Shown: positions 1-6,819, numbered from the stretch's first letter. The stretch: 12,766 bases of DNA from a bacterium F11 (GCA_002176905.1 MSYE01000186.1:1-12766); one strand, 5' to 3'. Numbers and translations are program-made. The notes: a model not told the origin generated them from the letters alone.

Positions 1-209
<209 letters not shown>

Positions 210-219
210 ATTTCTTCTA

Positions 220-307
220 CCTCTCATGCGCATGCGCGATCGCTTAACACTTTTATCGCGCGCGATAAAATCGATAGTCGATCGCGATCGCGCATGCGCA
301 TGAGAGG
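220..307. repeat. nested perfect palindrome with 24-bp arms, overlapping a Shine-Dalgarno
   Basis: Arms 220-243 and 284-307 are perfect reverse complements over 24 nt, from CCTCTCATGCG at the left outer end to GAGAGG at the right. After two mismatches, TTCTTC (212-217) pairs again with GAAGAA (310-315). The 40-nt loop holds a second perfect 20-nt palindrome, TTTTATCGCGCGCGATAAAA (251-270). The arms are themselves built of small palindromes (CATGCGCATG, GCGATCGC, CGATCGCGATCG) with long purine-pyrimidine alternation. Three GATC sites fall inside it. The right arm runs into the AGGAGG (305-310) of the gene starting at 315. It could act as a transcript hairpin masking that site, a cruciform, a terminator for serS without a T-tract, or a small mobile element. 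Confidence 0.9.
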
Positions 308-314
308 AGGAAGA

Positions 315-602
315 ATGTCCTTGAAAAAAATGTTTCTTATCGCCACTCTGCTTCCGTTTCTTCTGACGGTTTCTCCTTTTGCTAAAGAACGCCCTCAGCG
401 GCGGTACAAAATTCGGGATCTTGAATCAGCCCAGATAGAGATGGGGAAGCATAAGAAGACTTGGTGGCGAAAAACCGAGCGGATTCTTTTGGCGGTGGGA
501 ACGTTGGGGCTTATCTTTTGGTTACCAGGATCCGGTTATCGGTTTTCGCTTCGAACAGATAATGTGCGTGTGGAAATCGGAAAGGGTGCTCCTTCGAACT
601 GA
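315..602 (+). CDS. small exported or membrane-anchored protein, unknown function
   Basis: 95 residues, no family recognised. The N-terminus MSLKKMFLIATLLPFLLTVSPF is a basic then hydrophobic stretch typical of a signal peptide, with a possible cleavage near residues 21-24. A second hydrophobic segment lies at about residues 58-70 (ILLAVGTLGLIFWL), after a charged stretch rich in Lys and Arg. This suggests either a short protein held by one membrane span or a two-span protein. I chose ATG 315 because AGGAGG lies at 305-310 and the signal sequence begins there. ATG codons at 294 and 300 are in frame but lie inside the large palindrome and would place arginines and glycines ahead of the signal. 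Its ribosome-binding site is part of that palindrome, so expression may depend on the hairpin. It converges with the gene at 639-1280. Confidence 0.6.
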   Translation: MSLKKMFLIATLLPFLLTVSPFAKERPQRRYKIRDLESAQIEMGKHKKTWWRKTERILLAVGTLGLIFWLPGSGYRFSLRTDNVRVEIGKGAPSN

Positions 603-610
603 TCTTCCTA

Positions 611-630
611 CCTCGCTTGCGAATGCGAGG
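611..630. terminator. possible bidirectional terminator hairpin
   Basis: CCTCGC (611-616) pairs with GCGAGG (625-630) around an 8-nt loop, between two convergent genes ending at 602 and 639. There is no clear T-tract on either side, so termination is inferred from position and shape only. Confidence 0.4.
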
Positions 631-638
631 GTGCTTCA

Positions 639-1280
639 CTAGATCCAGCCAAGGATAACTTTTTTCACTTCTCCAAAATCCCGGCACACATAATCTGCTC
701 CCGAAAAATCTCCCCTTTCCGACAACGCGTGCGGAATGGCCACGCATTTTAAGCCGGCGGCTTTTGCGGCGATGACACCACGTTCAGAATCCTCCACCAC
801 CATGCAATCGGGTTTTTTTAGATTCCACTTTTCTAGCGCAGTGAGATAAGCATCGGGATAGGGCTTGGGTTTGTTGAATCCTTCTCGGGTGAGCACAAAA
901 TCAAAATAGGGGAGAAGTTGGGTGGATTTGTGAATCTGGTCAAAGTGTTCTTTCAAAGAAGAGGTGACAATTCCCATTTTTACTTTGGATTTCAAACCCT
1001 CCAAACAGTCTCTTATCCCCTTTCGCATGTTGACGGGTTTGCTGATGAGTTCTGTATAACGCTGGTTGCGTTTTTGGCGAAGGTTCTCCCATTTATCGGA
1101 TTCGGGCTCGGTTCCCATTGCCAGGTTTATGACACTTTTTCCTTGTTTGAGGGATACATCAGCAAACATATCCTCGGAAAGATGAAATCCCACTTCTGCC
1201 AAGACTTCTTTTGAGGCCTGGTAATACAGGGGCTCGGTTTCAACCAAAACGCCGTCGTTATCCCAAAGAATTGTTTTCAT
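639..1280 (-). CDS. HAD-superfamily phosphatase, beta-phosphoglucomutase-like
   Basis: 213-residue hydrolase of the HAD superfamily, subfamily I (phosphoglycolate phosphatase / beta-phosphoglucomutase type). Members remove phosphate from, or move it on, small sugar or other phosphates in the cytoplasm. Motif I is DNDGV with nucleophile Asp7 and acid/base Asp9. Motif II is TSS at 106-108, motif III lies in NKPKPYPDAY (Lys137), and motif IV is VVEDSERGV (Glu163, Asp164, metal binding). Residues 15-80 form the helical cap that sets substrate choice. All catalytic residues are present and the length is usual for the family. It is the last gene of the four-gene leftward operon: its ATG (1280-1278) lies 1 nt beyond the stop of the reductase gene, so translation is probably coupled. 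The substrate cannot be read from sequence; a sugar phosphate is plausible given the SDR neighbour. Confidence 0.88.
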   Translation of the reverse strand: MKTILWDNDGVLVETEPLYYQASKEVLAEVGFHLSEDMFADVSLKQGKSVINLAMGTEPESDKWENLRQKRNQRYTELISKPVNMRKGIRDCLEGLKSKVKMGIVTSSLKEHFDQIHKSTQLLPYFDFVLTREGFNKPKPYPDAYLTALEKWNLKKPDCMVVEDSERGVIAAKAAGLKCVAIPHALSERGDFSGADYVCRDFGEVKKVILGWI

Positions 1281-1281
1281 T

Positions 1282-2127
1282 TTATGATGATACCACCGCG
1301 GGAAGGGATTTTGCCAAGGAATCCCGATAGAGGGTTTTCAGCTCCACCCGACCCAAATGGGGAACCGGTTGTTCTTTTCTGGTGCGAACAGAAAAGGTGG
1401 CTCCAATTCGAAAACGCCGGTTCAAATATTCGGCCAACTCAAGTCGCGAAACCGCTCGTTTGGCGGTGATATGACGAAGACCACAAATAGAGGAACGGGA
1501 ATAATCCAGAATCCGATTGGCCAAATCCTTGGCCCAGACAACAGACCGGAATTCGTCTTTGACAATGGTGAGTGGAAGCCCTTTTTGTTTTCGATAGTGA
1601 AGCCAATTGAGATGTCCGGTTTTCTGTGTGGCTCCCGGCCCAATGGCCAATCCAACTCTTAAGACCAAACTGTTGGCACGCTTTAAAATTTTCTGCTCGG
1701 CCAAAACCCGTGTTTGACCGTAAACCGAGATGGGAGCGGTTTTTGATTTCTCATCAAAGGGAGTCAGGCCCCCTCCAAAAACATGATCAGAAGAAATATA
1801 AACCAACCGCACAGAATCCGGCAAATAGGTCAACAAATGGTCAATTCCTTTCACATTGATGTGATGAGCCCAATCCGGTTCGTCTTCACATTTGTCCACA
1901 TCGCAAATGCCACCACAATGAATGAGGAGCGCAGGGCTCTCCTTTAAAAACAAGGTCTGATATGCCGCTTCCTCTTCCAGATTGAACCGGTTCCACTTTT
2001 TGTGGGAAGGCAGACGGGCATGGGAATTACAAAACGGGACAAGTTTCTTTTTTTTATCCGCCAACATGAGATTCCAACCGATCACGGAGGTGGCGCCAAA
2101 GAGAAAGGTTTTCTTTTCCATTTTCAT
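1282..2127 (-). CDS. RmlD-like SDR sugar-nucleotide reductase/epimerase
   Basis: 281-residue extended short-chain dehydrogenase/reductase closest in motifs to dTDP-4-dehydrorhamnose reductase (RmlD). The Rossmann loop is GATSVIG at 11-17. The segment [12 protein letters not shown] (70-81) corresponds to the RmlD N-A-A-T-VDKCE region. [11 protein letters not shown] (109-119) corresponds to the usual ISTDYVFDG, with catalytic Thr replaced by Ser113. VYGQTR (135-140) holds the catalytic Tyr136, but the lysine of YxxxK is Arg140. Later parts (residues 155-230) keep the RmlD substrate-binding layout. The ATG at 2127-2125 overlaps the TGA of the macrodomain gene as ATGA, which fixes the start; the frame stays open further upstream but would then overlap the whole macrodomain gene. 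Probably NAD(P)-dependent. With Arg in place of Lys it may have altered chemistry or a binding role. No other rhamnose-pathway gene is in the window. Confidence 0.8.
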   Translation of the reverse strand: MKMEKKTFLFGATSVIGWNLMLADKKKKLVPFCNSHARLPSHKKWNRFNLEEEAAYQTLFLKESPALLIHCGGICDVDKCEDEPDWAHHINVKGIDHLLTYLPDSVRLVYISSDHVFGGGLTPFDEKSKTAPISVYGQTRVLAEQKILKRANSLVLRVGLAIGPGATQKTGHLNWLHYRKQKGLPLTIVKDEFRSVVWAKDLANRILDYSRSSICGLRHITAKRAVSRLELAEYLNRRFRIGATFSVRTRKEQPVPHLGRVELKTLYRDSLAKSLPAVVSS

Positions 2128-2639
2128 TCTGCCCCGTCGAAGGCTTTTTGATAGGCCGCGAGAACGTCTTTCCCAAAACAGGTTAAAAATACTTCTTGGA
2201 TGGTTGTATTCTTGGAAAGAAAACGAGACGTTTCTCCAATGGCAATCTTGGCTGCCTTTTCGAGAGGATAACGATAAATACCACAACTGATGGCGGGGAA
2301 GGCAATTGTTTTTAGTTGGCGCTGATGAGCCAGGGTGAGACTCTCTCTGTAACATGACGCCAACAAATCCGGTTCTCCTTTTGTTCCTCCTTTCCAAACA
2401 GGACCCACCGCATGAATCACATGTTTGGCGGGAAGATTGTATCCCTTGGTGATCTTGGCTTGTCCGGTTTGGCAACCGCCAAGGGTTTGGCATTCTTCCA
2501 ATAACTTGGGGCCAGCTGCGCGATGAATGGCGCCATCAACTCCTCCTCCACCCAAAAGCGAGGTATTGGCCGCATTCACAATCGCATCCACTTTTAGGGT
2601 GGTGATATCCGAATCAATGATCTTTATCTTATCCTTCAT
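2124..2639 (-). CDS. macrodomain O-acetyl-ADP-ribose deacetylase / ADP-ribosyl hydrolase
   Basis: 171-residue single macrodomain of the MacroD/YmdB class. These cytoplasmic enzymes bind ADP-ribose, hydrolyse O-acetyl-ADP-ribose and remove mono-ADP-ribose from acidic residues. The adenine-contact Asp is at 11 (SDIT). The signature [20 protein letters not shown] runs from 17 to 36, with the conserved Asn22/Asn25 and the class-defining Asp35, followed by AIHRAAG. The second loop [13 protein letters not shown] (113-125) is the diphosphate-binding GIYxxP element. Length is standard and no key residue is missing. The start ATG (2639-2637) overlaps the stop of yjbQ as ATGA, and its own stop overlaps the start of the SDR gene the same way. 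The operon suggests a job linked to NAD or nucleotide-sugar metabolites rather than phage defence, but that is inference. Confidence 0.92.
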   Translation of the reverse strand: MKDKIKIIDSDITTLKVDAIVNAANTSLLGGGGVDGAIHRAAGPKLLEECQTLGGCQTGQAKITKGYNLPAKHVIHAVGPVWKGGTKGEPDLLASCYRESLTLAHQRQLKTIAFPAISCGIYRYPLEKAAKIAIGETSRFLSKNTTIQEVFLTCFGKDVLAAYQKAFDGAE

Positions 2640-3064
2640 CCCTCTTCTCCCTGCAAGGTCACCACCATTTCACGGGACCCCCCGCGGTTGCGGTGTTCAC
2701 AGAAATAAACTCCCTGCCACGTTCCCAAGTTGAGACGGCCATTTGTAATGGGGATACTTAAACTCGATCCCAGAATCACGTTTTTGAGATGAGCGGGCAT
2801 ATCGTCTGAACCCTCTAGAGTGTGGACAAAATAGGGAGCGCCTTCAGGAACCATCTTATTGAAATGGGATTCCATGTCGGTTCGCACATCCGGATCAGCA
2901 TTTTCATTTAAGGCCAAAGACGCGGAGGTGTGCTGAAGAAAAAGATGGGCCAATCCTTTTTTGATCTCTTTAATTTCTGGAATTTGGCGCACAATCTCAT
3001 TGGTCACCAAATGAAATCCACGCGGTTTGGTCGATAACGTTATTTCTTTCTGAATCCAAATCAT
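2636..3064 (-). CDS. yjbQ: YjbQ (UPF0047) family protein, secondary thiamine-phosphate synthase type
   Basis: 142-residue member of the UPF0047/YjbQ family, small cytoplasmic trimeric proteins. E. coli YjbQ can supply weak thiamine-phosphate synthase activity; the native role of the family is unsettled. The signature blocks are all present: [10 protein letters not shown] near the start, [20 protein letters not shown] in the middle (conserved His and Asn), DDMPAHLKN, and [12 protein letters not shown] with the glycine-rich tail [14 protein letters not shown] chose ATG 3064-3062 because AGAGGTG sits just upstream and [18 protein letters not shown] aligns with the E. coli start MWYQKTLTLSAKSRGFH from memory. 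A start further upstream would add about 20 unrelated residues. First gene of the leftward operon; divergent from the DUF2914 gene. Confidence 0.93.
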   Translation of the reverse strand: MIWIQKEITLSTKPRGFHLVTNEIVRQIPEIKEIKKGLAHLFLQHTSASLALNENADPDVRTDMESHFNKMVPEGAPYFVHTLEGSDDMPAHLKNVILGSSLSIPITNGRLNLGTWQGVYFCEHRNRGGSREMVVTLQGEEG

Positions 3065-3092
3065 TTTCACCTCTTGTTTCTGTTCGGAAGTC

Positions 3093-3124
3093 ATTTTAAT
3101 TAATCGGTGCGGGATTGACTTCAA
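3093..3124 (-). promoter_or_regulatory. possible promoter of the yjbQ operon
   Basis: On the minus strand TTGAAG (3124-3119) could be a -35 element. The A/T-rich stretch at 3105-3093 offers TAATTA or TAAAAT as -10, but spacing is 16 or 20 nt depending on the choice. It overlaps the better rightward promoter head to head. Weak evidence, mainly position. Confidence 0.3.
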
Positions 3125-3143
3125 AATATTTAAGCCGTATTCT
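3115..3143 (+). promoter_or_regulatory. sigma70-like promoter for the DUF2914 gene, leaderless
   Basis: TTGACT (3115-3120, 5 of 6 to consensus), an exact 17-nt spacer, then TATTCT (3138-3143, 4 of 6). The predicted start site near 3150 is at the ATG (3151). No Shine-Dalgarno precedes that ATG, which fits a leaderless transcript. The -35 overlaps the possible -35 of the divergent operon. Confidence 0.55.
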
Positions 3144-3150
3144 CACCTCC

Positions 3151-4296
3151 ATGAAAATGTATCTTCAAACCTTTTTCTCCTGGATCAAAGGGCACTGGAT
3201 CCAATTTGACAAATCTCCCAGAAACATCTATTTCCTCCTTAAAAAACACCGGAATGTGGTTTTCTTTTTGGCGGGATTCCTATTCGATGCCATCACCATC
3301 GACCGCATCGATGCCTGGACGGATATCACCATCCAGATTGTTTACCTCGCGGGTTTAAGTTTCCTCCTGGTCTATCAATACCGTGCCAACAATGGATATT
3401 GGACTCCTCAGAAACCATGGCTTAACCGACTTTGGCAATTCAACGTGGAAGCCCTCCACTTTCTCTATGGAGGCCTTTTAAGTGCGTACGTCATTCTCTA
3501 TTTGAAAAGCACCTCTGGGGCCAGAACCTTCATCTTTCTTCTGTTGCTGATCTTTCTTCTCATTATTAATGAAATGCCCCAGATTCGCCGGTTTGGATAC
3601 CGGCTCCGCTTGGGACTTTATGCGTTTTGTGTCTCATCCTTTATGATCTATTTTGTGGCCATCCTCATCGGACGAATGGGCCAATGGATCTTTTATTTAT
3701 CCTTGTTGATTTCGGTGGCCCTTGTATGGATGATGGCCACCCTTCTGGCCGCCAAAGAAGAAAACAAAAAGAAAAGCCGAATTCGGTTGTTTCTCCCCGC
3801 AGGGGGTTTGTTTGCCTTGCTGATTGTTCTCTACCAGTTGCGTTTGATTCCGCCTGTCCCTCTCTCTATTCAATACCAAGGCATTTTTCATCATGTCTTA
3901 AGAAACGACAATATTTTTCGGCTTCGCTATCCCAAGCCCCCTTTCTACGCTTTTTGGCGAAAAGATTCGCAGCCCTTCATGTCCCGACCCGAGGACAGCA
4001 TTCACTATTTCACCCGCATCTTTGCGCCCTCTCGGTTCAAAACAAAAGTGAAAGTTCGGTGGGAGTTTTATGATGAAAGAAAAAAGAAATACATCACCAC
4101 TGACGTGATCCCACTGGAGGTGATCGGCGGCCGAGCCGAAGGATTCCGGGGATACGTGAACAAATCAAATTACGACCCCGGCTCTTGGCGGGTCTCAACA
4201 GAAACCCAGGTCGGACAGACGGTAGGCTACGTCAAATTTCGTGTCAAACCCGACAACCCCAAAAAACAACGAACCTGGGTTGATCTCAACATGTAA
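3151..4296 (+). CDS. DUF2914 domain polytopic inner-membrane protein
   Basis: 381 residues with about seven hydrophobic segments (roughly 35-50, 59-76, 101-119, 125-140, 152-173, 178-199 and 211-232). A soluble C-terminal domain of about 150 residues follows. After the last span comes RLIPPVPLS, and the tail has the DUF2914 pattern: KVRWEFYDERKKK, then GSWRVSTETQVGQTVGYVKFRV. This matches the family W-x-F ... G-x-WRV-x-T-x-x-GQ-x-x-G-x-x-xF-V layout. Function of the family is not known; the domain is probably extracytoplasmic. I chose ATG 3151. A TTG at 3115 is in frame but is better read as the -35 of the promoter, and ATG 3157 is an alternative. The gene ends in TAA directly followed by the ATG of the MipA/OmpV gene, so the two are likely made together. 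Confidence 0.8.
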   Translation: MKMYLQTFFSWIKGHWIQFDKSPRNIYFLLKKHRNVVFFLAGFLFDAITIDRIDAWTDITIQIVYLAGLSFLLVYQYRANNGYWTPQKPWLNRLWQFNVEALHFLYGGLLSAYVILYLKSTSGARTFIFLLLLIFLLIINEMPQIRRFGYRLRLGLYAFCVSSFMIYFVAILIGRMGQWIFYLSLLISVALVWMMATLLAAKEENKKKSRIRLFLPAGGLFALLIVLYQLRLIPPVPLSIQYQGIFHHVLRNDNIFRLRYPKPPFYAFWRKDSQPFMSRPEDSIHYFTRIFAPSRFKTKVKVRWEFYDERKKKYITTDVIPLEVIGGRAEGFRGYVNKSNYDPGSWRVSTETQVGQTVGYVKFRVKPDNPKKQRTWVDLNM

Positions 4297-5052
4297 ATGC
4301 GAAACACCTCTCTCCTTTTTTTCTGTGCCATTTTCCTGGTGGGATTGATGGGAAACCTTAGAGCACAACCCCACCGGAAACCGGAATGGAACGTGGGCGT
4401 TGGGGCAATGTATTTGAATCGCCCTTATCGGGGAGCGGGAGACCGATTTATTCCACTTCCCATTTTGGCGTATTGGGGACCACGATTTTCTCTTTTGGGA
4501 CCCCGGGCAGGATACAAACTCATCCGACGTAAGGCGTTGTCTTTAACCTTCACCACCGCCTACCGTTTTGCGGGATACGATCCGGATGACAGTCCCTTTC
4601 TCCAAGGGATGGAGAAGAGAAAAGACACCATTTCGATCGGCCTCACCGCAGGATATTCCTTTTCGCACCAAATTAAGACGGAACTCCGCTATGAAATGGA
4701 CGCACTCAGTCGAAACCATGGGAAACAGGTGACATTGGAGATCTCCAAATCCTTTCAACGCCAAAGATGGTCGGTGTCACCTTCGGCGGGGTTGGTTTAC
4801 CAAGACGCGAACCTCACCGACTATTATTACGGGGTCGGCCCGGCAGAAAGCCGATCAAACCGACCAGCCTTTGGAGGAAAAGACAGTCTGAATCAGACCC
4901 TGGGTCTGAGCCTGCGGCACCGCCTTAATCAGCGGACCACCCTCATGGCGGGGGTGACGCTCGAATATCTCAATCAGAAAATCACGGACAGCCCCATTAT
5001 CAACAAAAACCATCGGAGCACCACCCGCGCGGGACTTTTGTATCGATTCTAA
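4297..5052 (+). CDS. MipA/OmpV family outer-membrane barrel
   Basis: 251 residues. A signal peptide (MRNTSLLFFCAIFLVGLMGN, cleavage likely after RAQ near residue 24) precedes a beta-rich body with alternating polar and hydrophobic residues. The chain ends in Phe (GLLYRF), the usual C-terminal signal of outer-membrane barrels. MipA/OmpV features are visible: YRGAGDRFIPLPILAYWGPR near the start, LTDYYYGVGPAE in the middle, and a repeated strand pattern (YSFSHQIKTELRYEMDA). In E. coli MipA is a scaffold for murein hydrolase MltA and synthase PBP1b, while OmpV-like members act as porins or adhesins; I cannot choose between these. Its ATG follows the upstream TAA with no gap, so translational coupling with the DUF2914 protein is likely. 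Confidence 0.85.
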   Translation: MRNTSLLFFCAIFLVGLMGNLRAQPHRKPEWNVGVGAMYLNRPYRGAGDRFIPLPILAYWGPRFSLLGPRAGYKLIRRKALSLTFTTAYRFAGYDPDDSPFLQGMEKRKDTISIGLTAGYSFSHQIKTELRYEMDALSRNHGKQVTLEISKSFQRQRWSVSPSAGLVYQDANLTDYYYGVGPAESRSNRPAFGGKDSLNQTLGLSLRHRLNQRTTLMAGVTLEYLNQKITDSPIINKNHRSTTRAGLLYRF

Positions 5053-5075
5053 ACACCCATTCAAAATTTCTTAAG

Positions 5076-5903
5076 ATGGTCGTTATGGAATTAACGGCAA
5101 CCGATCTCCTCGCCCACAAAAACACAGTTCATGTGTTGATTTTTGTTGTGGGAATCCTCGCCCTTCTTGTCATTGAGCGTTTTTTCCCAAGGCGTCCGTT
5201 TTATTTCTCACGAATGGTTCGTATCTTGAACAACCTGGGCTTATCGTTCTTAAACAACATTCTTCTGCAAGTCGCCTTTCCTTTTCTGGCGGTGGGGGCG
5301 GGTTTTTTTGCGGTCAAAAATGGATGGGGCCTTTTTCAGGTGTGGGCTGGTCCGGGTTGGCTCGAACTGATTCTGGGCCTTCTTCTGCTGGATGTCCTGA
5401 TTTACGGGCAGCACGTGGCGTTTCATTTGTGTCCACCGCTTTGGCGATTGCACCGGGTTCATCACGCGGATTTGGATTTGGACGTGACAACTGGCATTCG
5501 CTTTCACCCGCTTGAGATTCTTCTTTCCATGGGATTGAAAATCGGTTTCATTCTTCTCTTGGGAACACCACCCTTAACGGTTTTTCTTTTCGAATTGATC
5601 CTAATGGTCTGCTCCATGTTCAATCACGCCAATCTGAATATTCCTGTTGCTTGGGACCGCTGCATACGGCTTGTCCTCATTACCCCTGACATGCACCGCG
5701 TGCACCATTCCCTTCATCGAAGTGAAACCAATTCCAATTTCGGCTTTAGTGTCCCCTGGTGGGATCGCCTGTTTCACACCTACAAAGCCCAACCCCAAGA
5801 CGGCCACCTCCACATGCGTATCGGAATCGAGCTCTTCCGCTCCCCCCGTTGGCTGATCCTTCACCGTCTCCTCATCGAACCGTTCCTTAACCGAAAAAAG
5901 TAA
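5076..5903 (+). CDS. fatty acid hydroxylase / sterol desaturase family membrane enzyme
   Basis: 275 residues, an integral-membrane di-iron oxygenase of the fatty-acid-hydroxylase superfamily, which hydroxylates or desaturates lipid or sterol-like substrates using O2. Hydrophobic spans lie at about 18-36, 55-80, 93-112 and 150-182. The histidine ligands are complete: HVAFH (113-117), HRVHH (126-130), His144 in RFHP, His184 in FNHANLN, and HRVHH again (207-211) followed by the family SETNSNFG segment (216-223). The protein ends close to the last cluster, as in compact bacterial members. The start ATG 5076 lacks a strong ribosome-binding site; ATG 5085 is an alternative that loses three residues. 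It lies 23 nt behind the MipA/OmpV gene on the same strand and may be the third gene of that unit. Substrate unknown. Confidence 0.88.
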   Translation: MVVMELTATDLLAHKNTVHVLIFVVGILALLVIERFFPRRPFYFSRMVRILNNLGLSFLNNILLQVAFPFLAVGAGFFAVKNGWGLFQVWAGPGWLELILGLLLLDVLIYGQHVAFHLCPPLWRLHRVHHADLDLDVTTGIRFHPLEILLSMGLKIGFILLLGTPPLTVFLFELILMVCSMFNHANLNIPVAWDRCIRLVLITPDMHRVHHSLHRSETNSNFGFSVPWWDRLFHTYKAQPQDGHLHMRIGIELFRSPRWLILHRLLIEPFLNRKK

Positions 5904-5962
5904 AATAAAAGGATACCAAAACGGACCGAACCCATTTCTTCGAACATGATAACAGGTTCTGA

Positions 5963-5988
5963 CCGACCTGCCCGGCAGGCAGGTTCGG
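5963..5988. repeat. GC-rich hairpin
   Basis: CCGACCTGCC (5963-5972) pairs with GGCAGG and TCGG (5978-5988) across a 5-nt loop, with one bulged T. It lies 60 nt past the hydroxylase stop. It could help end that transcript, but no T-tract follows. It directly abuts the first copy of the repeat at 5987. Confidence 0.6.
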
Positions 5989-6035
5989 ATGAAAGTTGAC
6001 GGATTGGCCGTCAACATGGCCGTAAAGAGTTGTAA
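5987..6035 (+). repeat. repeat copy 1 flanking the AT-rich gene
   Basis: About 49 nt that align without gaps to 6820-6868 at roughly three-quarters identity, including the identical block TTGGCCGTCAAC. This copy holds the perfect inverted repeat GTTGACGG / CCGTCAAC (5995-6002 and 6008-6015) around ATTGG. Confidence 0.7.
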
Positions 6036-6045
6036 AGCCTTACAA
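6030..6045. promoter_or_regulatory. small dyad upstream of the AT-rich gene
   Basis: TTGTAA and TTACAA form a perfect 6-bp inverted repeat around AGCC, 24 nt before the start codon. It could be an operator. TTGTAA could also serve as a -35, with TTTAAT (6055-6060) as a -10 at a long 19-nt spacing. Low certainty. Confidence 0.3.
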
Positions 6046-6068
6046 TGACTTACTTTTAATGTGGTTTT

Positions 6069-6686
6069 ATGTCTAAGAACTCAATTATTCTTCTATTGAT
6101 CTTAAGTTTTGCGCCTCTTAAAACTTACGGCAAAGACTTAGGGGATAGGTTTTCCAAGCCATTCGGGTTTGAACTTGGAAAAACCACACTGCTAAAAATT
6201 CGCAATAAACTTGGTGATGCCAAGATACATGAAAAAGGCAATGCTGCCGCTTATACGGCAACGATTTGTTATTCATCGAAAAATAACGAGGTAATTGAAT
6301 TTAAATCGGGTGAACTTGGACATTGGAATCTCGGGTTTAACGCATATTTGCTACGGAACAAACGGGCCAAAGGTGAAATGGAATGCGGCGAATTACCGAA
6401 GGCTTCCATGGAATCCAAGAACATTAACATTGATGGATTAATCCTTGGGATAACGAAGGATAAGCTAATCGAAGTAATTGGGTCCGAACCAAGGATTGAA
6501 AAAGATACTTTGTATTTCACATTTGATTGGCAAAGGGATATGACAAAAGACGAGAAAGAAAAAATGAAGAAGCAATGGCCGGATATGCCTCCCGGTGCAA
6601 AATATGATGTTTATGTTTCCATTAAAGCCAAGATAAAAAATAACCGATTAGTTGAATTAACCGTTTGGAAATCGGAGACTTTTTAA
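6069..6686 (+). CDS. exported protein of unknown function, AT-rich
   Basis: 205 residues; no family recognised. The signal peptide is clear: MSKNSIILLLILSFAPLKTYG, cleavage likely near residue 21. The mature part is soluble, with many Lys and Glu, two Cys (in TICYSS and MECGEL, possibly a disulfide) and two similar stretches around GxTxxxLxxxxG: ELGKTTLLKIRNKLGDAKI (about 36-54) and ILGITKDKLIEVIGSEPRI (about 125-143). These resemble the repeated halves of small SmpA/OmlA-like or other periplasmic lipoprotein folds, but there is no lipobox. Codon choice is AT-rich (many AAA, AAT, TTA, ATT), unlike both neighbours. The gene sits between two related hairpin repeats next to a tRNA remnant, which suggests acquisition by transfer. 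The start lacks a good ribosome-binding site. Confidence 0.7.
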   Translation: MSKNSIILLLILSFAPLKTYGKDLGDRFSKPFGFELGKTTLLKIRNKLGDAKIHEKGNAAAYTATICYSSKNNEVIEFKSGELGHWNLGFNAYLLRNKRAKGEMECGELPKASMESKNINIDGLILGITKDKLIEVIGSEPRIEKDTLYFTFDWQRDMTKDEKEKMKKQWPDMPPGAKYDVYVSIKAKIKNNRLVELTVWKSETF

Positions 6687-6697
6687 AAGGTCTTTTT
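6676..6697 (+). terminator. rho-independent terminator overlapping the stop codon
   Basis: AGACTTT (6676-6682) pairs with AAGGTCT (6687-6693), with one G-U pair, across a 4-nt loop. The stem runs into a T-tract (6693-6697). The loop contains the TAA of the preceding gene. Confidence 0.55.
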
Positions 6698-6714
6698 AAA
6701 TGGCAACTAATTTT

Positions 6715-6754
6715 GGAGGAGTGCGTGAGTGGTTGAAACGGACGGTCTTGAAAA
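6715..6754 (+). pseudogene. 5' tRNA-Ser(UGA)-like remnant
   Basis: GGAGGAG, TG, a D-arm with CGT/ACG stem and GAGTGGTTGAA loop, then a 5' anticodon stem ACGGT and loop CTTGAAA (anticodon TGA) follow the tRNA-Ser plan. After the loop the sequence turns into A-rich DNA: the 3' anticodon stem, variable arm, T arm and acceptor 3' strand (CTCCTCC) are absent. It differs at many positions from the intact tRNA-Ser at 6945, so it is not a recent partial copy of it. It may be the relic of an older tRNA gene broken by an insertion. Confidence 0.6.
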
Positions 6755-6819
6755 TTAAAAAACGGCTAAACCTACCGCACTTTTACGTCGTGGTGACTGA
6801 GACTGAGTTAGACTGATTT

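Noticed and set aside
220..307. Reading GCGATCGC here as cyanobacterial HIP1 and the host as a cyanobacterium
   Set aside because: The motif occurs only inside this one palindrome, not scattered through the window, and the gene content does not suggest a cyanobacterium.
2128..2493. Upstream extension of the RmlD-like frame, adding 122 residues
   Set aside because: It overlaps nearly all of the macrodomain gene, has no Rossmann or other SDR sequence, and the ATGA overlap at 2127 gives a better start.
2124..3064. Macrodomain and YjbQ as part of a DarTG-like toxin-antitoxin or phage-defence unit
   Set aside because: No DarT-type ADP-ribosyltransferase or other effector is next to them; the macrodomain is of the MacroD/YmdB class and the neighbours are metabolic.
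5940..6070. Integron attC site
   Set aside because: GTTGAC/GTCAAC does not fit the GTTRRRY / RYYYAAC core pattern and no integrase gene is present.
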